Assembly (NCBI GenBank): GCA_019456305.1
Contig: VRUD01000024.1
Coordinates: forward strand, 1-43,852
DNA length: 43,852 bases
Reading direction: 5' to 3'
DNA from: Cytophagales bacterium
Lineage (GTDB): Bacteria > Bacteroidota > Bacteroidia > Cytophagales > VRUD01
The position numbers were made by a program, and so were the translations under genes. This document shows, one piece after another, positions 8,489-16,549 of the stretch; within the stretch, counting starts at the first letter, position 1; every line of letters starts with the position of its first letter. The notes under the pieces are model-generated. The model saw only the letters and a program-made list of their open reading frames with translations, was not told where the DNA came from and did no database searches.

Positions 8489-10156
8489 ATGTGTAATATT
8501 TTTACGGAAATTAAAACTGGCATAACGCCAATTATAAAAATGAGCATTACAACAAAACACCGTACCCGCAGCGCCCAAACTGGTGCCCTTGTTGCAGAGA
8601 GAGAGTCCTGTAATAAATTTATTTGGATATTTTTAAGTTTCTTTTTAATCAGCTATTCAGACACCTTTGCTGAGCAATCCCCATTAAATAAAAACGATTT
8701 AACGGGGCAGGCAAAAATAGACAGCCTCCTGATCGTTCTTAAAACTGCCAAAGATACAAACAGAGTACGCGTGCTTAATGCCTTATGCTGGGAATACAGA
8801 CCCATTGACCCTGATAAAGCCCTTTATTACGGAAAGCGAGGATTAGCCTTAGGGAAAAAATTAAGCTATAAATCCGGAATTGCAGGCAGCTTAAATAATC
8901 TTGGTAGCGTATATCTGTTTCAAGGCAGCTACGAAAAAGCAATAAAATATTTCCAACAAGCAGGAAAAATAAGTGGCAAACTGGGAAACAAACAACTTAT
9001 TGCAGCAAACTTAAACGATATCGGGGTTGCTTATATGTATCAGGGCAACTACGTAAAATCCCTTAATTTTTTCATCAAATCCCTTAACATTCGAGAAGAA
9101 TTAGGAAATACGCAGAAAGTTGCGGCAAGCTTAGGCAATGTTGGCATTGTTTATTTTTACCTGGGCAACTACGAAAAAGCAATAGAATATTACCTGCAAT
9201 GTTTAGATACAGCCAGAGAATTGGGTGACAAACAATTAATTTGCGGAACGTTGAATAATATCGGTGCAGCTTACCAGTCGATAGCTAAATACGAAAAAGC
9301 CATAGACTATTACCGGCAATCATTAAAATTAGCGGAAGAGTTAGGGAACAAACAATTAATTGCAGCAAATCTGGGAAATATGGGGTATGTTTATGAAAAA
9401 CAGGAAAATTATCAAAAAGCAATTAAATCCCGGCAAAAAGCTTTGAAAGTAGAAGGAAAGCTCGGAGAAAAACACGTAATTGCAAACAATTTGTATAATT
9501 TGGGTAGAGTTTATAACGCATTGGGCAATTTTGAAAAGGCTTTATATTACAGCAAAAAAAGTCTATCTATTGCAAAAGAAATAGGTTCAAAAAATCTTAT
9601 TAAAGGTAATTACTGGCAGCTCTCAGAAACCTATGCTACCGAAAATAATTACAAAAAAGCCTACCAATACCACCTACTCTATTCCCAAATGAAAGACTCC
9701 CTTTTCAACGCAGAAAAATCAGAAGCCATAGGCAAAACAGTGGGCCGCTATGAGGCGGAAAAAGAGCAAAGAGAGCGTGAGCTGAAGGAAAAGGCAGAGG
9801 CAGCAGCAGCAGCAAAGGTACAGGCACACCTGAACGTGATATATTATTCGGCCATCGCGGCTTTTTTGGTCCTATTATTCTTCATAATACTCTTTTCCGG
9901 GAGGTTTGCCATCCCTATAGTTATGGCTAAAAGCGTGGTTTTTGTAGGAGTTATTTTGTTGTTTGAGTTTATATTAGTACTGATCGAACCTATGGTAGAA
10001 TATTATACAAGCGGAAACCCGGCTCTAATGGTTGTTATCAACAGCAGCCTGGCTTTGTTGATATTGCCTCTACACAATTTTTTGGTGAACAAGCTCGTTC
10101 AGCGGGTAACTAAGATGAAAGTGGCGAGGAGGAAAATCATGAGAAAATCCAAATAA
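8489..10156 (+). CDS. TPR-repeat protein with C-terminal membrane domain
   Basis: About 555 residues. A possible signal or membrane segment lies near residues 48-62 (FIWIFLSFFLISY), so the true start may be the later ATG at 8540. From about residue 130 to 400 there are seven near-regular 40-residue TPR units, each built on (N)LNNLG-x-VY-x-x-x-G-x-YEKAI-x-Y. The 120-base period is visible in the DNA. A Glu/Lys/Ala-rich helix (about 410-445) leads to a C-terminal block of three hydrophobic segments (about 450-535) and a Lys/Arg-rich tail. Related proteins often end in a histidine kinase, cyclase or LytTR domain. This one ends in an unrecognised membrane domain instead, resembling the membrane part without an output domain. 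Function unknown. Confidence 0.75.
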   Translation: MCNIFTEIKTGITPIIKMSITTKHRTRSAQTGALVAERESCNKFIWIFLSFFLISYSDTFAEQSPLNKNDLTGQAKIDSLLIVLKTAKDTNRVRVLNALCWEYRPIDPDKALYYGKRGLALGKKLSYKSGIAGSLNNLGSVYLFQGSYEKAIKYFQQAGKISGKLGNKQLIAANLNDIGVAYMYQGNYVKSLNFFIKSLNIREELGNTQKVAASLGNVGIVYFYLGNYEKAIEYYLQCLDTARELGDKQLICGTLNNIGAAYQSIAKYEKAIDYYRQSLKLAEELGNKQLIAANLGNMGYVYEKQENYQKAIKSRQKALKVEGKLGEKHVIANNLYNLGRVYNALGNFEKALYYSKKSLSIAKEIGSKNLIKGNYWQLSETYATENNYKKAYQYHLLYSQMKDSLFNAEKSEAIGKTVGRYEAEKEQRERELKEKAEAAAAAKVQAHLNVIYYSAIAAFLVLLFFIILFSGRFAIPIVMAKSVVFVGVILLFEFILVLIEPMVEYYTSGNPALMVVINSSLALLILPLHNFLVNKLVQRVTKMKVARRKIMRKSK

Positions 10157-10213
10157 CAATTAAAAAATCATAATCACGTGATAAAAAAATCCTGAAAAGT
10201 ATAAATAGAAAAG

Positions 10214-10294
10214 AGTCGGCAATCTACAGTCCCCAGTCGGCAAAAAACAATTGCCGACTGCCGGCTGCCGACTGGAGACTGCCGACTGCCGACT
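10214..10294. repeat. GTCGGCA palindromic repeat, copy A
   Basis: Tandem GTCGGCA/TGCCGAC words with a 10-bp hairpin CAGTCGGCAA/TTGCCGACTG (10234-10260). Bases 10214-10260 are an exact 47-base reverse complement of 39717-39763. It fills the space between the TPR gene and the OstA-like gene. Confidence 0.9.
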
Positions 10295-10309
10295 TATTTT
10301 ATTTGCAAT

Positions 10310-11992
10310 ATGAATATCAACAAAAATCAGCTTTCTACAATACTTTGTGTTTTAGTATTATTTAACGAGGTGTTTGCCCAAAAATCCGAACAAATAGAAT
10401 TGATACAGGCAGATGTGCTTGAAGGCGGGATACATAATGGCGAAGAGGTCAGAAAATTGATTGGTAAAGTGGTATTTAAACATGATGAAACATTCATGTA
10501 TTGCGATTCATCCTACCAGTATGCAGACAGGAATGCACTGGAAGCTTTTGGCCATGTGAAGATCCAACAAGGAGACACGTTAACCCTTACCGGTGACACG
10601 CTGTTTTATAATGGCGATAACAAAATGGCAAAAGTGCGGGGAAATGTTGTTCTCAAAGACAAAGAGATGACCCTGACAACAAAATTTCTTGACTATGATA
10701 TGAAGAATAAATTGGCCTGGTATTACAGTGGTGGTGATATCATAGACGATGAAAATCATCTTTTCAGTGAGCTGGGATTTTATAATACCATGAGCAAAAT
10801 GCTTTCTTTCAAAACCAATGTCTCATTGATCAATCCTGACTATGAACTCAAATCAGACACATTGCTTTACAATACTATAACCAAAATCGCATACTTTAAA
10901 GGGCCAACAGATATTATCACTGGCAGTGGCACGCTATATGCCGAGGACGGTGAATATTATACCCTTGAAAAGCAATCTGTTTTCAGAGGAAAAGCCAGGA
11001 TAGAAACAGAGGAATATATCCTGGAGGGGGATAGCCTGTATTATGACGAAATAAATGACATTGGCATAGCTAAATACAACGTTAAATTAGTCTCAAAAGA
11101 AGATAATATTATTATTGAAGGGGATATAGGAAAATATTGGGGCAAAATTGGTTTATCAAAAGTATATGGCCTGCCCAAGCCCACCAGCGCCCCTGAAAAG
11201 GAGAAACAGGGAATCAGAGAAACGGAGAAAAGGAAAACCAAGCAATTCACCGATTCGGTAAGGAGTGGCGGTGGGGATTTAGGGGGGGCTGGTGAGGTGC
11301 TTGGCTATGCACTTATGAAGTATTTGATGGTAGACCCTGATGGAAACCCCGCCACAGGCGGGGCAGGCACAGCAAGTGATACAATGTATCTGAAAGCTGA
11401 TACACTCATTTCGATAGACGATACTATTTTAGAAAATAGATACTTGCTGGCTTATAATCATGTCCTGTTATTTAGTTCTGACCTTCAGGGAAAATGCGAT
11501 TCTGCTGTATATGTTTTTTCCGATTCAACTATATTTTTCTATAATGATCCGGTTATATGGAATGAAAATAGCCAGATCACCGCTGACAGTATCAATGTAC
11601 AGTTGGCAAATAACCAGATCGACAAAATGAATATGCGTATCAACTCTTTTATAATTTCCCAGGACAGCTTGCTTGAATTCAACCAGGTAAAAGGCAAAAA
11701 CATGACCGCATGGTTTAAGGATGATCTCATTAATAAAGTCTATGTGGATGGTAATGGTCAAAGCATCTATTTTGTGCTGGAAGAAGATACGAGTCTTGTA
11801 GGGATGAACAAGGTGTTATGCAGCAACATGATCATCATGTTTGAAGAAAATAAGGTTAAAGATATTTCGTTTTTAAATAATCCGGAAGCAAAATTTATAC
11901 CTCCTCATGAAATTGAAGAGCCGGAGAAAAAGCTTAAGGGTTTTCGCTGGAGGATAGAAGACAGGCCCAGGTTAGTGGATTTAGTACCTTGA
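10310..11992 (+). CDS. OstA-like (LptA/LptD N-terminal type) protein
   Basis: 560 residues with a signal peptide ending VFAQ (about residue 24). The mature part is built from OstA beta-jellyroll repeats: alternating hydrophobic strands with the recurring patterns G-x-V-x-x-x, L-x-G-D-x-L-x-Y and D-x-A-x-Y. Proteins of this type carry lipopolysaccharide across the periplasm; the Bacteroidota form is longer than E. coli LptA. Residues about 288-329 are a non-family stretch rich in Lys, Glu, Gly and Arg encoded by the dispersed element at 11172-11295. A second short insert (Gly/Pro/Ala-rich) comes from the palindrome at 11347. Both keep the frame. bamD follows, also an envelope gene. Confidence 0.85.
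   Translation: MNINKNQLSTILCVLVLFNEVFAQKSEQIELIQADVLEGGIHNGEEVRKLIGKVVFKHDETFMYCDSSYQYADRNALEAFGHVKIQQGDTLTLTGDTLFYNGDNKMAKVRGNVVLKDKEMTLTTKFLDYDMKNKLAWYYSGGDIIDDENHLFSELGFYNTMSKMLSFKTNVSLINPDYELKSDTLLYNTITKIAYFKGPTDIITGSGTLYAEDGEYYTLEKQSVFRGKARIETEEYILEGDSLYYDEINDIGIAKYNVKLVSKEDNIIIEGDIGKYWGKIGLSKVYGLPKPTSAPEKEKQGIRETEKRKTKQFTDSVRSGGGDLGGAGEVLGYALMKYLMVDPDGNPATGGAGTASDTMYLKADTLISIDDTILENRYLLAYNHVLLFSSDLQGKCDSAVYVFSDSTIFFYNDPVIWNENSQITADSINVQLANNQIDKMNMRINSFIISQDSLLEFNQVKGKNMTAWFKDDLINKVYVDGNGQSIYFVLEEDTSLVGMNKVLCSNMIIMFEENKVKDISFLNNPEAKFIPPHEIEEPEKKLKGFRWRIEDRPRLVDLVP
11172..11295 (+). repeat. in-frame dispersed element, copy 2 (in the OstA-like gene)
   Basis: Encodes APEKEKQGIRETEKRKTKQ, then FTDSVRSGGGDLGGAG. 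It aligns without gaps to copy 1 (7511-7633) across the first 19 residues, and the FTDSVR end aligns to copy 3 (33877-34022). It differs from them by scattered substitutions, so it is an older or separately acquired copy. Confidence 0.85.
11347..11363. repeat. CCCCGCC hairpin inside the OstA-like gene
   Basis: Perfect 7-bp stem CCCCGCC/GGCGGGG with loop ACA, followed by GGGCAGGC. It resembles the ends of the 5620-5761 repeats. It is translated in frame. Confidence 0.6.
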
Positions 11993-12039
11993 AATTTTGA
12001 GATATGAGACGAGCATTTTTCATATTCATATCTATTAAG

Positions 12040-12055
12040 TCCCGAGTACTCGGGA
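12040..12055. repeat. perfect palindrome TCCCGAGTACTCGGGA
   Basis: 16-base perfect palindrome in the gap between the OstA-like gene and bamD. The same sequence, one base changed at the end, is at 21742-21757. Confidence 0.75.
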
Positions 12056-12094
12056 TTCGCAAAAGTTCGCTATTTCGCTGATTTTCTGAATTTA

Positions 12095-12126
12095 TTTGCA
12101 TAAAACATTATTTTTACCTACCTTTG
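12095..12126 (+). promoter_or_regulatory. Bacteroidota-type promoter for the bamD operon
   Basis: TTTG at 12095-12098 and TACCTTTG at 12119-12126 with a 20-base spacer. This matches the known Bacteroidota sigma-A consensus TTTG-N19-21-TAnnTTTG. It lies about 137 bases before the bamD ATG, leaving a leader that contains the hairpin 12171-12234. Confidence 0.65.
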
Positions 12127-12170
12127 CAACTCATTTGGATAAAAAGGAATATCCAGGGGGGAGACTACAT

Positions 12171-12234
12171 AAACCACTAATTACACTAAATTAGTGAAAT
12201 TCTTAATTAGTGTAATTCGTGTAATTAGTGGTTT
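12171..12234. repeat. inverted repeat AAACCACTAATTAC in the bamD leader
   Basis: Perfect 14-bp arms AAACCACTAATTAC (12171-12184) and GTAATTAGTGGTTT (12221-12234), with further TTAGTG/CACTAA words between. Same family as 6310-6347. It would form a strong hairpin in the bamD transcript. Confidence 0.8.
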
Positions 12235-12262
12235 CAAACACAAAAACCTCGTTAGCTATATC

Positions 12263-13105
12263 ATGAGCCATATAAAACGACATTTAATAATAAGTAAATT
12301 ATCTAACGGGGCAAACATATTTTTCCTGTCATTTTTATGCTTGATATTTTTTTCCTGCAGCGAGTTCCAGAAGATACAAAAAAGTGATCAGCTAAGTGTA
12401 AGGTATGATGCAGCGATAAAATATTTCGAAGATGGGGATTATACTAAAGCAGGGATACTTTTGGAAGAATTAATTCCGATAATACGGGGGAAAAAGGAAG
12501 CCGAAAAAACCCAATTTTATTACGCTTACTGCCATTATCATCAACGTCAGCTTGTTTTAGCTGCCTATTATTTTAAAAACTTTTATCAAACCTATCCAAG
12601 GAGCGAATATGTGGAGGAAAGTATGTATATGCATACACTGTCTCTTTACGAGAGCTCGCCTAAATACAATTTAGACCAGACTGATACATATAAAGCCCTT
12701 GAAGTGATCCAGTTGTTTGTAAATAAATATCCAAATAGCAAGCATGTAGATGAATGTAATGACTTCGTAGATAAGTTAAGAGTTAAGCTTGAAAGTAAAG
12801 CTTATGAACTGGCAAAGTTATATTATAACCTGAGGTATTATAAATCTGCTGTGATAGCATTTTCAAATTTTAATAAAGATTTTCCCAATTCAAACTATAA
12901 TGAAGAGCTGGCTTACCTGAAGATTGATGCCCAATATAATTTAGCCAGGATCAGTGTTGAAAAAAAGAAAAAGGAGCGGCTATATAAAACGATCCAATAT
13001 TACGAAAATTTTATAGACCTTTATGTTGATAGCAGGTATGTAAAATCAGCAGAGAATATATATGATTCCTGTGTTCATCTGATTGGTAATATCAAAAATA
13101 CTTAA
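12263..13105 (+). CDS. bamD: outer-membrane assembly lipoprotein BamD
   Basis: 280 residues from the ATG at 12263. The longer frame from 12194 begins inside a repeat hairpin and was not used. A hydrophobic segment ends in the lipobox FFSC-S, so the mature protein is a lipoprotein with Cys near residue 32. The rest is TPR-like: DAAIKYFEDGDYTKAGILLEELIP, then the FYYAYCHYHQRQLVLAAYYFKNFYQTYP unit and further pairs of helices, as in BamD/YfiO. BamD is the essential partner of BamA in folding outer-membrane proteins. The gene is followed after 15 bases by rpoZ, an arrangement conserved in Bacteroidota. Confidence 0.9.
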   Translation: MSHIKRHLIISKLSNGANIFFLSFLCLIFFSCSEFQKIQKSDQLSVRYDAAIKYFEDGDYTKAGILLEELIPIIRGKKEAEKTQFYYAYCHYHQRQLVLAAYYFKNFYQTYPRSEYVEESMYMHTLSLYESSPKYNLDQTDTYKALEVIQLFVNKYPNSKHVDECNDFVDKLRVKLESKAYELAKLYYNLRYYKSAVIAFSNFNKDFPNSNYNEELAYLKIDAQYNLARISVEKKKKERLYKTIQYYENFIDLYVDSRYVKSAENIYDSCVHLIGNIKNT

Positions 13106-13120
13106 ATAACTAAATTAATT

Positions 13121-13516
13121 ATGGCAAAAACATCAAAAGCAATAATAATTACAAGAGATATTGACCAGATTGCCGAGCCAACTGGTAATGTTTATGATTC
13201 TATTAATATTATTTCAAAAAGGGCAGGCCAGATATCGTCAAAGGTTAAAGAAGAGCTGCATGCAAAGTTAGCTGAATTTGCTTCTACTGTAGATAATCTT
13301 GAAGAGATCTTTGAAAACAGGGAGCAGATAGAAATTTCGAAATTCTATGAGCGGATACCTAAGCCTGCAACTGTAGCGGTGGAAGAATTCCTGGAAAATA
13401 AGATCATGCATAGAAAACCCGGTGAGGACACAGATGAGGATAAAAACAAAGAGGATAAGGAAATAAAAGAAAATAAAGACACTGGGGAGAAAGGAAATAA
13501 GGAATTAAAGAAATAG
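13121..13516 (+). CDS. rpoZ: RNA polymerase omega subunit (Rpb6-like)
   Basis: 131 residues. The segment TGNVYDSINIISKRAGQIS is the omega/Rpb6 signature region of Bacteroidota, followed by a conserved helical part ending in ISKFYERIPKPATVAVEEFL. The tail (from about residue 95) is Lys/Glu/Asp-rich and looks disordered, longer than usual. Its position between bamD and coaBC is the conserved Bacteroidota order and supports the call. Confidence 0.88.
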   Translation: MAKTSKAIIITRDIDQIAEPTGNVYDSINIISKRAGQISSKVKEELHAKLAEFASTVDNLEEIFENREQIEISKFYERIPKPATVAVEEFLENKIMHRKPGEDTDEDKNKEDKEIKENKDTGEKGNKELKK

Positions 13517-13597
13517 GTTTATAGTAGGCAGTTAATAAAACTATAAGGCTCTTTTCTAAATATTGGATGATAGATTATCGGTTTTCGGTTCAGTAAA

Positions 13598-13845
13598 TTC
13601 AATAAGTTGGCAAAATGCAGTTGGCAGTTGGCAAATCTTCCCCCGCCTTTGGCGAGGGAGTTTTTTGCCAACTGCCTATTGCCAACTGCCAACTTGAAAA
13701 GGCCAACTGCCAACTGTTTTTATAATTACTATCAACCAATATTTAGAATAGAGCCAACTATAATTATGGCAGGCAGTTTTCGGGATTTAGCGGTCTAATT
13801 GCCAACTGCCTTTTGCTCCCGCCTGAGGCGGGACCAACTTTTTCA
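13598..13845. repeat. GTTGGCA repeat cluster between rpoZ and coaBC
   Basis: Repeated TGGCAGTTGGCA words and their complements TGCCAACTGCCAA, with the GC-rich hairpins CCCGCCTTTGGCGAGGG and CCCGCCTGAGGCGGG embedded. The last copy runs up to four bases before the coaBC start. The 332-base gap 13517-13848 holds nothing else that can be supported; reading frames here are made of repeat sequence. Confidence 0.85.
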
Positions 13846-13848
13846 GAA

Positions 13849-15054
13849 ATGGTATTCTGTAATAAAAAGATCATTGTAGGTGTATGCGGGAGCATTGCTG
13901 CTTACAAAACTGCCTGGTTGATAAGGCTTTTAATAAAAGCAGGGGCAGAGGTTCAGGTAATAATGACACGGGCTGCCTCTAAATTTGTTACACCGCTTAC
14001 GTTATCTACCCTCTCAAAAAAACCCGTATTAACAGACTTCATAAAAAGTAAAACCGGTTTATGGAATGATCATGTAGCGCTGGGTCTGTGGGCTGATGCC
14101 TTTATTGTTGCCCCTGCCAGCGCCAATACCTTGGCGAAATTGGCCGGTGGTATTTGTGATAATCTGCTCAACGCAGTTTATTTATCCGCCAGGTGCCCTG
14201 TGTTTTTTGCTCCTGCAATGGACCTGGATATGTACCAACATCCTTCAACTCAAAATAATCTAAAAAAGCTCACTGCATTTCGCAATCATATCATTGATCC
14301 TGATTTTGGAGAATTGGCAAGCGGATTGACCGGAATTGGTAGAATGGCCGAACCTGAAAATATTTTTTCTTTTGTTGAACAATATTTGAATACTTCGAAA
14401 GATCTAAAAGGCAAAAAAGTATTGATAACAGCAGGTCCTACCCAGGAGGCGATTGACCCCGTAAGGTACTTAAGTAATCATTCAAGCGGTAAAATGGGAT
14501 TTGCAATAGCTGAAAATATGGCTGATAAGGGTGCCAGCGTCATGTTGATAAGTGGACCTACACAACTGAACGCTAAAAATAAAAATATAAAGCTGACAAA
14601 AGTTACATCTGCTGATGAAATGTATGAAAAAGCGCTGAACGTTTTCCCTAAAATTGATATTGCCGTGCTTGCAGCTGCAGTAGCAGATTATGCTCCGGTA
14701 AACAGGGCTGAAAATAAAATCAGGAAAAATAATCAAGAGATCACAGTAAAAATGCACAAAACAATGGACACTGCTGCAACGTTGGGAAAAAATAAAAAGT
14801 CAAATCAAATCATTGTAGGTTTTGCCCTGGAGACTGAAAATGAACTGGAGCATGCTCAACAAAAGCTAAAAAAGAAAAACTTTGATCTCATTGTGTTAAA
14901 TTCCCTGAACGATAAGGGTGCCGGCTTCGGACATGATACCAACAAAATAACAATCATCCACAAAAATAATAAAACCCGCGAATTTGAGTTAAAATCTAAA
15001 GAAGAAGTTGCTGAGGATATTGTAGGGGAAATTGTTAAATTGTTGAATTGTTAA
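13849..15054 (+). CDS. coaBC: bifunctional phosphopantothenoylcysteine decarboxylase / phosphopantothenate-cysteine ligase
   Basis: 401 residues from the ATG at 13849; the upstream in-frame ATG at 13813 lies in a repeat and adds residues foreign to the family. CoaBC performs two steps of coenzyme A synthesis. N-terminal flavoprotein (CoaC) domain: VGVCGSIAAYKTAWLIR (8-24), the histidine in WNDHVALG (about 75), PASANTLAKLAGGICDNLL, and the substrate clamp PAMDLDMY. C-terminal CoaB domain begins near KGKKVLITAGPTQEAIDPVRYLSN, followed by SSGKMGFAIAE and AAAVADYAP, all diagnostic. Confidence 0.95.
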   Translation: MVFCNKKIIVGVCGSIAAYKTAWLIRLLIKAGAEVQVIMTRAASKFVTPLTLSTLSKKPVLTDFIKSKTGLWNDHVALGLWADAFIVAPASANTLAKLAGGICDNLLNAVYLSARCPVFFAPAMDLDMYQHPSTQNNLKKLTAFRNHIIDPDFGELASGLTGIGRMAEPENIFSFVEQYLNTSKDLKGKKVLITAGPTQEAIDPVRYLSNHSSGKMGFAIAENMADKGASVMLISGPTQLNAKNKNIKLTKVTSADEMYEKALNVFPKIDIAVLAAAVADYAPVNRAENKIRKNNQEITVKMHKTMDTAATLGKNKKSNQIIVGFALETENELEHAQQKLKKKNFDLIVLNSLNDKGAGFGHDTNKITIIHKNNKTREFELKSKEEVAEDIVGEIVKLLNC

Positions 15055-15072
15055 TATAAATAAAATAGAAAA

Positions 15073-15258
15073 ATGCAATCTTTAAAACCACAATGGCAGT
15101 CTTTAGAATCACAATGGATATCTGAAAATCCCAAAGAGATAAATAAATATTTAGGACAGTGGATAGCTGTTTTTAAAGACAGAGGTATTATAGCAAGTGG
15201 AGATACTTTAAAAGAAGTTTATAAAGAATTGGAAATAAAGGAAATCTCAAATGCATAG
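15073..15258 (+). CDS. small DUF5678-like protein
   Basis: 61 residues. The pattern E-I-N-K-Y-L-G-Q-W-I-A-V-F-K-D-R-G-I-I-A-S-G-D-T-L-K-E-V resembles the DUF5678 fold (Y.G.W.A..dg.iva.G.....v). Such small proteins often sit next to a retropepsin-like partner, but none is here. It starts 18 bases after coaBC and is inserted in the otherwise conserved coaBC-DUF4835 order. Function unknown. Confidence 0.55.
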   Translation: MQSLKPQWQSLESQWISENPKEINKYLGQWIAVFKDRGIIASGDTLKEVYKELEIKEISNA

Positions 15259-15306
15259 GGCATAGCGCCCAATACTTTGCTACATCGGTTATATGCATTA
15301 TTAATC

Positions 15307-16251
15307 ATGAAACTAACTAAATTGTTCTTAATTGATTGCCTGCTGCCTACTGCTACTGCCAACTTTTTCATTATTGCCTACTGTCTACTGCCTTCTGCCA
15401 ACTGTTTTCCCCAGGAATTAAATTGCAACATTATTCTCAACACCGAGAATATTCAAACTACCGAAAAAGAGATCTTTCAGGATATGCAGGCGGCTTTTTG
15501 GGAATTCATGAATAATCGCAGATGGACAAACGATATATTCAGGCCTGAAGAAAGGATTAACTGCAATCTTTTCTTTACTTTTACCGATATGCCTTCCATC
15601 AGCAGCTTTAAAGCTACGGTACAGATCCAGTCTACAAGGCCGGTTTATGGAACCGGTTATGAATCAATACTGCTTAACTTCGTGGATAAACAATGGAGTT
15701 TTAATTATACAGAATCCCAACCCCTGGAATTTAATGAAAACAATTTTACTGACAACATCACATCTTTATTAGCCTATTATGCATACATCATCATTGGCCT
15801 GGATTATGATTCTTTTTCAAAGCTTGGAGGTTCTGATTATTATGAAAAAGCGCTCAATATTGTCAATAATGCCCAGCAATCTTCTGCAGTTGGCTGGAGA
15901 GCATTTGACGGAAACAAAAACCGCTATTGGCTTAATGAAAATCTGATGAACCAGCAAATGCAGCCTTTCAGGGAAGGCTTATACCTTTATCACAGGCTGG
16001 CTTTTGACAATATGGCCAAGAACCCTGAACAAAGCAGAGCACATATAATCTCCGTATTGAATAAAATAAAAAAAGTAGAAAATATAAAACCCGGATCTTT
16101 TTTAGTCCGCACTTTCTTCGATGCAAAAGCTGATGAAATAGTCAATGTCTTTACAGAAGCCAGTCTTCAGCAAAAACAACAAGCTTTCAATCTGTTAAGG
16201 GAGCTGGATCCTACCAATGTGGAGAAATATGAGCAGATCATGAGGAATTAG
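15307..16251 (+). CDS. DUF4835 family secreted protein
   Basis: 314 residues from the ATG at 15307, chosen because it gives a Lys-led hydrophobic N-terminus. The mature region starts near ELNCNIILN and contains FQDMQAAFWEFMNNRRWTND, FRPEERINCNLFFTF, STRPVYGTGYESILLNFVD and the closing LRELDPTNVEKYEQIM, all typical of this Bacteroidota-specific family that sits between coaBC and recN. Its function is unknown; secretion to the periplasm or outer membrane is inferred. The signal peptide (about residues 5-38) is unusual: it is translated from TGCCTACTG-type repeat sequence (15331-15412). Confidence 0.85.
   Translation: MKLTKLFLIDCLLPTATANFFIIAYCLLPSANCFPQELNCNIILNTENIQTTEKEIFQDMQAAFWEFMNNRRWTNDIFRPEERINCNLFFTFTDMPSISSFKATVQIQSTRPVYGTGYESILLNFVDKQWSFNYTESQPLEFNENNFTDNITSLLAYYAYIIIGLDYDSFSKLGGSDYYEKALNIVNNAQQSSAVGWRAFDGNKNRYWLNENLMNQQMQPFREGLYLYHRLAFDNMAKNPEQSRAHIISVLNKIKKVENIKPGSFLVRTFFDAKADEIVNVFTEASLQQKQQAFNLLRELDPTNVEKYEQIMRN
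15331..15412. repeat. repeat sequence forming the DUF4835 signal peptide
   Basis: Five copies of TGCC(T/A)ACTG-like words (TGCCTGCTGCC, TGCTACTGCCAACT, TGCCTACTGTCTACTGCC, TGCCAACTG). Same family as the intergenic clusters at 13598-13845 and 43066-43122. Here it is coding and gives Cys/Leu/Pro/Ala-rich hydrophobic residues (CLLPTATANFFIIAYCLLPS). Confidence 0.75.
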
Positions 16252-16327
16252 TTATCAGTTGACAATAGACAAGTTGTAATTTTCCGTGTTAAATAAATCA
16301 ATAGTGTAATAAAAGATGCTCAAAAAA

Positions 16328-16529
16328 TAGAACGCTGATGACGCTGATTGAGCGGATTATAACGGATAAAATGGAATTAATCCATAAAGATATTACTGAT
16401 AAAATTTTGAAAGCAACAAACATAGAAGTAGGATTACTTCTTAATTTTGGCAAAAAACCACAATTCGTAAGAAAAATATTCACAAATTAATCCGCGAAAA
16501 TCAGCTAAATCAGTGTCATCAGCGTTCTA
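16328..16529. mobile_element. inverted-repeat-bounded GxxExxY remnant
   Basis: The left end TAGAACGCTGATGACGCTGAT (16328-16348) and the right end (16509-16529) are 21-base inverted repeats with one mismatch. They continue inwards as GCGGATT-like words on both sides. The enclosed 160 bases contain only the shrunken GxxExxY frame. This gives the whole unit the look of a small mobile or mobilisable cassette that has lost its core. Confidence 0.6.
16371..16490 (+). pseudogene. GxxExxY-family gene with internal deletion
   Basis: 39 residues. The start MELIHKDITDKILKA matches the N-terminus of GxxExxY proteins, and the end VGLLLNFGKKPQFVRKIF matches their C-terminus (VGLLINFG...K..R). The central 80 or so residues, including the GxxExxY motif itself, are gone and the ends are fused in frame. 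It lies between the inverted repeats at 16328 and 16529. Confidence 0.75.
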
Positions 16530-16549
16530 TACTAAAATTACCAACATCG

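Noticed and set aside
12194-12262. Extended N-terminus of BamD from the upstream ATG
   Set aside because: The ATG lies inside the inverted repeat 12171-12234 and the extra residues precede an otherwise normal lipoprotein signal.
13607-13798. Frames on both strands in the rpoZ-coaBC gap
   Set aside because: They consist entirely of repeat words translated; no homology pattern.
13600-13800. Regular TGGCA repeats taken as a possible CRISPR array
   Set aside because: The repeats are directly adjacent or overlapping, of uneven length and without unique spacers; no cas gene is near.
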